Assembly: GCA_036244855.1 (NCBI GenBank)
Contig: BQKZ01005315.1
Location: 3,940 to 18,631, forward strand
From: Temnopleurus reevesii
Taxonomy: Eukaryota > Echinodermata > Echinoidea > Temnopleuroida > Temnopleuridae
Direction: 5' to 3'
DNA length: 14,692 nt
The translations under genes and the position numbers were made by a program. The notes beneath the pieces were generated by a model, which made no database searches, was not told the DNA's origin, and saw only the letters and a list, made by a program, of their open reading frames with translations. Numbering within the stretch: position 1 is the stretch's first letter; each line of letters starts with the position of its first letter. Shown here one piece after another: positions 6,801 through 12,300 of this stretch.

Positions 6801-8611
6801 CTTCTGGTTCGAAATGCTCAGCAAAAAAGTTTCTAGTCACGTCTTAGTTGACATATGATCTGTTCAATATTTCCCTTTATTTACAAAATATCTATTGGAT
6901 ATTATTCTCTTCTGACAAAATTCAAATTTTTTTGCAATTTTACATTTTTTTTTCCTTCTTCCTTTGTTCCTTTCACAAAATTGCAAGAGTGTCTAAAAGC
7001 CAACTTGTAAATAATTTGGATGTGAACTGTCGTATCATTTCAGGGGTGCCAGTTGAAATGATCAGATGGCCTGATAATTACATAAATTATTTTACTTTGG
7101 ACATAATATACTACAAATATGGCCTGAAAATGTAACTGCCACGTCTGAATTCAGGCTTTCATCTGAAAATTGACATCCTTATTAGTTTTTGTTTGTTTTA
7201 TTCTTTATTCAAAGGTTTGTATAATTTGTCCTACTCAAAGCATACTTACAAAATTTCCATTAAGCTTCCCAAGCATCCAATGCTTGGGAGCATTTAACCG
7301 CTTCAGATGCTTCTTTGGCCCACGTGCCTGTAATACAAAGAAAAACAAAATTTGCATTAATCATTTTGATTAAATACATGCTAAAATAATTGACAAACTT
7401 TATGACCCTGAAACTCCTGCCAAGCTCTTGCAATATCATGATAACTGCATTTCAACAAAATTTCTGGTTGCAAGACATTCAACTTCAGCAGACTTGCCTG
7501 TAAGGACCTGTGGATGTAACTTTTTCATCAATTAGATCTGATGAGATGGCCCAGTAGAACATTAATACTTTAGAAAACCCTGTGCACCATATATCTTTAT
7601 CGCTACAAGAACAATCTATCGCTGCATTCAAGGATTCACATAGGTTGGGTCAAATTCTCTGATGCCAATAAAGACAAATAGCAAGTGCGTCTGCGATGAT
7701 GTTGGCACCAGATTCGACAGAGACACCTTCGAAAACCAAGCACACGTCTAGACTTTTTAACATAGAAATAGATCAAATTTTTGATGAATTTCGTGAAATA
7801 TGGAAGCAGGGCCCGGGGAAAGAAAATAAAAATTCAAACCCATTATTCAGCGCGCCCATTAATCTGTGAATACAATTTAATTGAAGTCGCTTTGGGAATT
7901 TTTGTGTGTGTGTGTGTGTGTCACACACGCCATCTGCCATCTGGTCCCTAGTATTCTCCGGGTTTGCCAGCTCCAGCGCCCAGCAGGACGAGTTCCCCCT
8001 TCATTCACTTTACACAGTATCACCGGCCTTATTCAGTGCCCACAGTAGGGACCTTTCTTCCACTTTCTTCTCGTGTGCAAAAGAAATGCATCCGCTCATA
8101 CTAGGCCTAGGCCGGGCTTAGCTCACTGAAGTCGAGGGACTAAAAACAACTAAAACTAAAAGGAAAAGCACATTTTCACCAATTTTTCTACCTAATCAGG
8201 CTAATGCTTGGGATGCGCTTCAAGTACAAGAGAGCACTTCCATAAAGCATCTACACTGCTACGAATCTATATAATACTAATAGTAGAATTTGAAGTGAAT
8301 ACACACACGGTAATTCCCACTTCACCAAGTCTCATTCACACGCACACAATCTTAGGCCGAAGTCTCATATAACGTAAGGACCATTCAATACACGTCCCTA
8401 CATAGCACGTCAGAGTGGGCGAACACAGGAGCAATCGTTATTTTGATCACTATTTTCTATCATACACAAACATTTTATTGCACAAGATTAAGCTTATCAT
8501 TCGGCATTTCTAATAGATTCCACTATTTATCATGAAAATGTGTAATTACTCTACGGATCTTCGAGATTATTCCCGATTTTTAAAATATTTTTGCAATGAT
8601 CACCGTACCAT
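690..8611 (-). CDS. RPS4: RPS4: small-subunit ribosomal protein eS4, complete gene in seven coding exons
   Basis: Encodes eS4, a structural 18S rRNA-binding protein of the 40S subunit, acting in the cytoplasm after nucleolar assembly. The coding exons run 8609-8611, 7250-7327, 6458-6638, 5084-5181 (or its copy 3536-3633), 2562-2733, 1703-1813 and 690-829. They total 783 bases, giving 260 residues and a stop; human RPS4X has 263. Recognisable parts in order are the N-terminal RS4NT segment ([18 protein letters not shown]), the S4-type RNA-binding region ([20 protein letters not shown], about residues 42-105), the central S4e domain ([23 protein letters not shown]), a KOW-like segment ([11 protein letters not shown]) and the C-terminal segment ([20 protein letters not shown]). 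All junctions are GT..AG and phases agree only if exon 4 is used once. The introns host H/ACA snoRNAs. The exon 4 region is duplicated in tandem (see that entry). Confidence 0.96.
830..1702 (-). other. RPS4 intron 6
   Basis: The donor GTGAGT is at 1697-1702 and the acceptor CAG at 830-832. The sequence is AT-rich with no convincing snoRNA fold, repeat or open frame. The only structure noted is a weak short hairpin near 1565-1590. Confidence 0.8.
1703..1813 (-). CDS. RPS4: RPS4 exon 6
   Basis: 111 bases, starting after CAG (1814-1816) and ending at G|GTGAGT. It reads [17 protein letters not shown] followed by [18 protein letters not shown]. This is the KOW-containing part of eS4. The first two bases complete a Gly codon from exon 5 and the last base begins the Asp codon finished by exon 7. 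Confidence 0.96.
2320..2376 (-). other. Two competing hairpins in RPS4 intron 5
   Basis: CACAGAAGA (2320-2328) is perfectly complementary to TCTTCTGTG (2343-2351). CTGTGAAA (2347-2354) is perfectly complementary to TTTCACAG (2369-2376). The two stems share 2347-2351, so only one can form at a time. Whether this has any role in the RNA is unknown. Confidence 0.4.
2493..2540 (-). repeat. Intronic stem-loop repeat, intron 5 copy
   Basis: Closely similar to 3014-3060 in intron 4. On the plus strand, AACAGATTTTTGT is identical, then one substitution, then GTCCCA; both end in AGAGTTACC. On the minus strand it can form a short stem (CCTAA with TTGGG), weaker than the intron 4 copy. Function unknown. 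Confidence 0.45.
2562..2733 (-). CDS. RPS4: RPS4 exon 5
   Basis: 172 bases, from acceptor CAG (2734-2736) to donor GTGAGT. It encodes [17 protein letters not shown], the eS4 hallmark [20 protein letters not shown], and [11 protein letters not shown]. The last base starts a Gly codon completed in exon 6. Its first 19 bases also appear at 4263-4281, at the junction of the tandem duplication. Confidence 0.96.
3014..3060 (-). repeat. Intronic stem-loop repeat, intron 4 copy
   Basis: On the minus strand TCCCAAG pairs perfectly with CTTGGGA around the loop TTGAATGT. It is related to 2493-2540 in intron 5 and to 7457-7500 in intron 1 (identical CAAGACATTCAACTT). It is duplicated at 4562-4608. The strongest hairpin of the three belongs to this copy. 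No known RNA family is recognised. Confidence 0.5.
3125..3272 (-). ncRNA. Box H/ACA snoRNA-A, copy 1, in RPS4 intron 4
   Basis: About 148 nt in host-gene orientation with a full H/ACA architecture. In the 5' hairpin the lower stem GGCTGATG (3261-3268) pairs with CATCAGCC (3207-3214), and the upper stem CAATGGAG pairs with CTCCATTG, with a pocket between. The H box AGAGCA lies at 3200-3205 in a single-stranded hinge. In the 3' hairpin the lower stem CTTCCT pairs with AGGAAG (3133-3138). Its upper stem runs from GCCA to TGGC and continues to TGGT/ACCA. The pocket strands are ATCAGGTC and ATCACCCA. The ACA box is at 3128-3130, three bases from the inferred 3' end. Such RNAs, with dyskerin, NHP2, NOP10 and GAR1, direct pseudouridylation, and ribosomal-protein introns are common hosts. 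The target is not identified. Confidence 0.85.
3536..3633 (-). CDS. RPS4: RPS4 exon 4, downstream duplicate
   Basis: Sequence identical by eye to 5084-5181, with the same acceptor (CAG at 3634-3636) and donor (GTAAG at 3531-3535). It encodes [15 protein letters not shown] and [11 protein letters not shown]. It is 98 bases long, so a transcript containing both copies would lose the frame. Only one of the two can belong to a functional mRNA. This copy lies next to intact exon 5, so it would be the one kept if the duplication is an assembly artefact. Confidence 0.85.
4128..4261 (-). pseudogene. Box H/ACA snoRNA-B, truncated copy at duplication junction
   Basis: Retains the whole 3' hairpin, the ACA box (4131-4133), the H box ATATCA (4203-4208) and the upper stem of the 5' hairpin. 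The left strand of the 5' lower stem is cut away at the N at 4262, where sequence switches to exon 5. It differs from the intact copy at 4165 (apical loop) and 4209 (hinge). If the duplication is real, this RNA would lack a closed 5' hairpin and would probably be unstable. Confidence 0.7.
4263..4281 (-). pseudogene. RPS4: Truncated duplicate of RPS4 exon 5 start
   Basis: Nineteen bases identical to the beginning of exon 5 (FKLCKV plus one base), preceded by the intact acceptor CAG at 4282-4284. They run straight into the N and then intron sequence, with no donor. If genuine, it leaves a usable 3' splice site with no matching exon end, which could compete with the true exon 5 acceptor at 2734. 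Confidence 0.85.
4673..4820 (-). ncRNA. Box H/ACA snoRNA-A, copy 2
   Basis: Same structure as 3125-3272, shifted by 1548 bases. ACA is at 4676-4678, the H box AGAGCA at 4748-4753, and all stems are intact. It differs at 4787 and 4795, both in the apical part of the 5' hairpin. The second change turns a terminal U-G wobble into a G-G mismatch next to the loop, leaving stems and guide pockets unchanged. Both copies look capable of making a functional RNA. Confidence 0.82.
5084..5181 (-). CDS. RPS4: RPS4 exon 4, upstream duplicate
   Basis: 98 bases with acceptor CAG at 5182-5184 and donor GTAAG at 5079-5083. It is the first exon 4 copy met by the transcript after exon 3. The first two bases complete the Asp codon begun in exon 3 (FM-D-VIS). 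It ends in phase 0 with GSEEAK, matching exon 5 (FKLCKV). It encodes the part of the central S4e domain containing [19 protein letters not shown]. Confidence 0.9.
5676..5820 (-). ncRNA. Box H/ACA snoRNA-B, intact copy, in RPS4 intron 3
   Basis: About 145 nt in host orientation and homologous to snoRNA-A. In the 3' hairpin the lower stem ACTTTCCC pairs with GGGAAAGT (5682-5689), followed directly by ACA (5679-5681). The pocket strands ATAAGGTC and ATCACCCA differ from snoRNA-A at one base, so both probably share a pseudouridylation target. Upper-stem changes are mostly compensatory or wobble. In the 5' hairpin the upper stem CAGTGTAGC pairs with GCTACGCTG (nine pairs, one wobble). The lower stem is short, GGCC (5814-5817) with GGCC (5758-5761). 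The H box is ATATCA at 5751-5756. Upper-stem base to H box and to ACA is 16 bases in each hairpin. Confidence 0.8.
5821..6457 (-). other. RPS4 intron 3, upstream part
   Basis: The donor GTAAG is at 6453-6457. The stretch is AT-rich and follows (in transcript order) exon 3 as far as snoRNA-B. Open frames here are short and unsupported. There is a small palindromic stretch near 5886-5912. Nothing else recognised. Confidence 0.7.
6458..6638 (-). CDS. RPS4: RPS4 exon 3
   Basis: 181 bases, from CAG (6639-6641) to G|GTAAG. It encodes [49 protein letters not shown] and GFM, plus the first base of the Asp codon completed in exon 4. It covers most of the S4 RNA-binding domain and is the most conserved exon by eye. 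Confidence 0.97.
6639..7249 (-). other. RPS4 intron 2
   Basis: The donor GTAAGTATG is at 7241-7249 and the acceptor CAG at 6639-6641. It is very AT-rich with long T runs. A perfect 9-base-pair hairpin lies at 7034-7062 (ATCATTTCA with TGAAATGAT, 11-base loop). On the minus strand ACA follows a few bases later, but no lower stem or partner hairpin is present, so I do not call an RNA gene. Confidence 0.7.
7250..7327 (-). CDS. RPS4: RPS4 exon 2
   Basis: 78 bases in phase 0 on both sides. The acceptor is CAG at 7328-7330 after a pyrimidine tract, and the donor is GTAAGTATG. It encodes [19 protein letters not shown] followed by GKLNGNF, the eS4 N-terminal block. It starts at codon 2 (Ala), as in vertebrate RPS4 genes, so the initiator ATG must stand alone at the end of exon 1. 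Confidence 0.96.
7457..7500 (-). repeat. Intronic stem-loop repeat, intron 1 copy
   Basis: Shares CAAGACATTCAACTT exactly with the intron 4 copy at 3031-3045, with more diverged flanks (AGACTTGCC against AGAGTTACC). The stem is retained in altered form, AAG with CTT plus outer TGC with GCA across a two-base bulge. Paired changes would suggest a selected fold, but the evidence is thin. Confidence 0.35.
7903..7929. repeat. TG/CA microsatellite
   Basis: Nine TG units at 7903-7920 run into TCACACAC at 7921-7928, forming a small inverted repeat. It lies in RPS4 intron 1. Confidence 0.9.
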
Positions 8612-8632
8612 TTTGCTTGGCTAGAGAAAAAG
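8609..8632 (-). CDS. RPS4: RPS4 exon 1: TOP-type 5'UTR plus initiator ATG
   Basis: Exon 2 begins at codon 2 in phase 0, so exon 1 must end ATG|GT. Three ATGGT sites exist on the minus strand between exon 2 and SYAP1. Only this one is preceded by a terminal oligopyrimidine tract (C followed by TTTTTCTCT at 8632-8623), the hallmark start of ribosomal-protein mRNAs. The donor GTACGG has A at +3 and G at +5. The predicted 5'UTR is 21 bases. TOP mRNAs are translationally controlled through mTOR/LARP1 in animals. The transcription start is inferred, not shown. Confidence 0.75.
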
Positions 8633-8936
8633 ACCGATTGAAGGATTGTAGCTCTATAACGAATTTCAGTCATTAAAAATCATAAAATATATCAAAACAT
8701 GATAGTTTACGATTATAAAATTATTTTCCGTTTTGAAAATATTTTTGATTAATTTATATTTTCTTTTTAAGGATCAGAGCATGTAAATAAGAGTTTTTAG
8801 ATACATATTAAGGTACCAATTGTTCAATCGACCGGAAGTGAATAGCTGTAAATGAAAACAAAGTTGCGAAGTATTTCGTCGATCAAGAAAGAAATCCTTT
8901 TTTTGTTCTTTCTCTCCATTTATTTGATTCAAGAAC
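8633..8936. promoter_or_regulatory. Shared head-to-head promoter region of RPS4 and SYAP1
   Basis: About 300 bases separate the predicted RPS4 start site (8632) from the SYAP1 ATG (8937), leaving room for a bidirectional promoter and the SYAP1 5'UTR. On the minus strand a TATA-like TTATAG lies about 22-27 bases before the RPS4 TOP start (within 8651-8660). No clear core element was identified for SYAP1. A pyrimidine-rich stretch at 8898-8920 may be part of its 5'UTR. Confidence 0.55.
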
Positions 8937-9321
8937 ATGGATATGCTAAGCAGTTGGTGGGGTGGGAAGCCAGAGAAAAAACTTTCAGAAGATGAAACTA
9001 CAGGAAAAGGTGCTGGCAGCGGTGAAAAAGAAGCCCCTTCAGCTTCGGATGAGACGGTAGCTCCACGTAAGACTACGCCAGCGGACGCGGCTGACGAGGG
9101 TGTAAGCGAAGGCCCCAGCTCCGAGGAACAGAAAAGTGATGTTGCAGCTGGCGACGTCGACAGCAACAGTGGAGACACACAAGCGACTGACGAAGCAGAG
9201 ACAATCAAGACGAGGAAAACAGCAGGAAATGCAGATCCTCTTGGTGGTATAACTAAAATGACCAAAGAAGAAGCAGCTGAAGCAGCAGAAGCTGCTCTTA
9301 ATTCCGCGTACAATTTTGGCA
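8937..9321 (+). CDS. SYAP1: SYAP1 exon 1 (coding part)
   Basis: 385 bases from ATG to donor A|GTGAGT. A second in-frame ATG lies six bases on (codon 3). The first is taken as start, and both keep the LSSWW motif. The residues are largely low-complexity and acidic, with an Ala/Glu helix-like end ([19 protein letters not shown]) matching the family's AKDFG region. The antisense strand is also open across it, which is a composition effect. Confidence 0.88.
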
Positions 9322-12300
9322 GTGAGTCTCATTTTGTGTCAAACTTTAGTTTCAGTTAATTGAATCGGAGTTGGAGTTGGACTATCTATCCCTCGGCTCG
9401 AATTGAAAAGAGAAAGAGTGAGAGACTGATTTGTACAGTATCTTCTCATTAAGAGGAGAAAAAGGTTGTACAAGTGAACTGTGCAGTTTTTATACAAAAG
9501 TTACAGTTAAAAAAATGAGAAGTGTTGATTAAACTTAAAGACTAGTCTGCCACTCTGCCCATGAAAAATCTTCGTTTGATTAAAAATAAAAGTAGATAAA
9601 TCAGACGAACAGATGAACTGAAGCAAATCGAGCAATAAAATACATGTAGGAAATTTAGGAATATGTCAACTCTCTCTCTCTTGTGTCCTCCTCTGCTCTG
9701 ATGATGTTCGGAGATCGTCGGCATGGGTTGCCGCTTCCATTCGAGGTCTGGTCCACAAAGATTCTTAAGACTCATTGAGTGTTTGTTGTCGAGTTGAGTG
9801 AAGGTTGCGAAGGTAATTAAGTACAAGCTATATTACTCAACAGCTGTTTGTCATGCAAATTGGCAACATTTATAGGTCATGTGATTCTGACAATATATTT
9901 CATGCACTTATATCTGCAATCATTTAAAAAAAAAATTTCAATGTTAAACGCAAAAATGATTTTTACAAAATCTTGCAATACAATATGTTATAATAAGTTT
10001 ACTGATACTTGATTATAGGAAGTGCATGATGTCATGACATGTGACCAAAATTCATGTGTTATGATATAGTACAGTGATTTTTTAAAAACCACTGATCAAT
10101 TATATCTTTGAAATATTCATAACTTTCTTATTTTTTGTCAGATTTACTTCAAAATTTGTTTTATCTGTTCATCTTTTTTCTGCTTTTAGTCAAAGTTAGA
10201 TTTTTTTAGAGCAAACCCGGTCTTTGAAAAAGAGATCAATATTGATAATAAATTCAGTAGGAATTGGTTGAATTGAGTTGAATATGATCGTAATCCTGAA
10301 TATAAAAAAATGTCATGTAAGATTTTGAAAGTAGAATTGTGTGATCATTATGATACCTACCTTCTATCAATAATCATTTATGAAGTTGTAGACCTTAAGT
10401 ATTGATCAAAATACTGTGAACAATATCCCACCATGTTCCACGAAAATGCATGTGTTTTACATAGGCCTTGGTGGGACATGGTGGGAATCTGTTCACAGTA
10501 GTCTTTAATTTCATGTATTATAAACAATCAAGATAATCATTGCATTTGCCCTAAGATGTTCAATAGACTGGCAAGTGGCCAATCAGAAGTACTCTTTCAA
10601 ATCAGTGATAAATCACACACCTCTTTTACTTGGCAGTGAAGGGCTAATGATCGAGAAGCAGGGTGCTACAAACCCACATGCCGAATGCCCAGGGAAACAA
10701 AATTTAGCCATTGGGCAAGTAAATGTAATTGTCACTTGCCCAAATGGGCAAGTAATGGTTATTCGGTCCAAGACTATAAATTATTAACTGTCGGTAAATT
10801 CTTTTTGAGAATCCAGTTGCAAGGTACTTCATTTGACCAACTTCACAGACAGCTCGGCCAAATTTAATGTTTAACATACGTGCGAGTGGCTGGTTGTTGT
10901 TTTTTTGCTCTGAAATTTTGGGCAAGAGATATTTATGTTCGGGCAAATGATTTGAAAAACCACTTGCCCAACAGGGCCCAACAGGGCAAGTAGTACAAAA
11001 ATATTCCGTAGCACCCTGAGAAGTGCACAAGACTTGGAGAAATAGCATTGAAGGCTGTTCTTCGGTTGCCTTAGATTGATTTATATGTATGGGTATTTCC
11101 ACAGGGTTGGGTCCATTTTTGTGACATACAAAAACCCTAAATCTGTGGCTTTTCCAAACCAGGCAAATACAGTCCAATAATGACATTACCCCAATAACAA
11201 TGTCTCACCCAGAAGTATTCCTCAAAGACCATAGCATATTTGAATTTGATACCTGACAATTTCTTGCACATGCAAAAGCTGTGGGATGTCCATGTAACGT
11301 AGTGAAATCTTTGTATACCTGTACCTTCAAACCCAGAAAAGATTTCAAATCCAAATGTGTATAACTGAGAAAAAAAAGCAATTTTCATCAATAGATCGAA
11401 GCTTAAGAAGATCTGAATTGATCTTCATGGTGAAGTGACAAAGTGGATCACTACGTTACATGGACTTTGTATGAAAAGTGGACCCAACCCCATGGAAATA
11501 CCCGTATGTCTGCCATTGGTGATCAGTACTGTACTCCATTTCTAAGGAATTGAAATGATTTATATTGCAGCATTGTTGATTTTGTTGTATTGAAATTACG
11601 GTGTTTTATTTGCTTTTTTTCTATATGTCATTTTTCAGGTTTTCTGTTCAAGAAAGTGTCAGCTACAGCATCAAAGACAGCAAACATGATTCAGAAAACA
11701 GTTGAAGAACAGGTAAAGTCGCCTATATATGCTCTGTGATGTCCTAAATGGGAGATGTACTATAATTTTCAGTTTAAAGACAATTTGTCACACTTAAAGA
11801 TTTTGTTAGTTACAAAATTATCAAATCAAACCTATTTTATTACATTCAGATTGATGTAAAAACAACAAATAATGCAAAAAAGAAGGACTATCAAGATATC
11901 TATGATTTTTGTTGTTGTTGTCTGACTATTGATCACTGATCCATTGATTGTCCCCCCTTAATGGACCAGTGATCAACAGACAGAGAGAAGTAGCACAACG
12001 GAAAAACACTCGATTGGGAGAGGATGAAAGCTACATTGTAGCAAACAAAATCAAATAGTTGGTAGAAACTTGAGATCTAACTTTATTCAAAATAGGGGTT
12101 CATCAACTATGCCATGTTATTAGATTCATGAAAACAAGTTCTTTTCAAATGCATGTAATATGTAATTTATGAGATTTTCTTCCTTTTTTATTTGTCGGCT
12201 CTGTGTATAAAAGTTAGACATAGATCTGGCAAAGAAATTAAATACATCTTATCTCTATTGTATTTTTACACAGACAATAGTTGGTGATTTTTCCAGGGAA

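Larger units (their letters stand above)
7328..8608 (-). other. RPS4 intron 1
   Basis: Runs from donor GTACGG at 8603-8608 to acceptor CAG at 7328-7330. It holds a third copy of the stem-loop repeat (7457-7500), a possible snoRNA-B-like fragment (7651-7741), a TG microsatellite (7903-7929) and a GC-richer patch at about 7800-8130. Large first introns with regulatory sequence are common in ribosomal-protein genes, but I see no specific site. Confidence 0.65.
9322..11638 (+). other. SYAP1 intron 1
   Basis: The donor GTGAGT is at 9322 and the acceptor TTTTTCAG ends at 11638. Its first 1000 bases are AT-rich with short palindromes (ATGTCATGACAT at 10029-10040; an imperfect one at 10072-10094). 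Three MITE-like elements lie between 10412 and 11506 and are described separately. Confidence 0.8.

Noticed and set aside
7586..7590. Alternative RPS4 initiator ATG|GTGCAC
   Set aside because: Poor donor and no pyrimidine-tract start upstream; the site at 8609-8611 fits a TOP leader.
7906..8121. 71-codon plus-strand frame beginning in the TG repeat
   Set aside because: It starts inside a microsatellite within RPS4 intron 1 and has no domain or splice support.
8379..8383. Alternative RPS4 initiator ATG|GTCCTT
   Set aside because: The donor lacks consensus bases and no TOP motif precedes it.
8774..9313. 179-codon minus-strand open frame opposite SYAP1 exon 1
   Set aside because: A shadow of the GC-rich, repetitive SYAP1 coding exon; its Ala/Ser/Val-rich content is the antisense of acidic codons.
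10704..11186. 160-codon minus-strand open frame
   Set aside because: It spans two unrelated inverted-repeat elements and has no transposase motif, so it is a chance frame.
11785..11900. Possible SYAP1 microexon (CAG|ATTGAT|GTAAAA) supplying a segment I recall in vertebrates
   Set aside because: A 6-base exon flanked by weak sites is very unlikely without transcript evidence. Exons 2 and 3 already join in phase.
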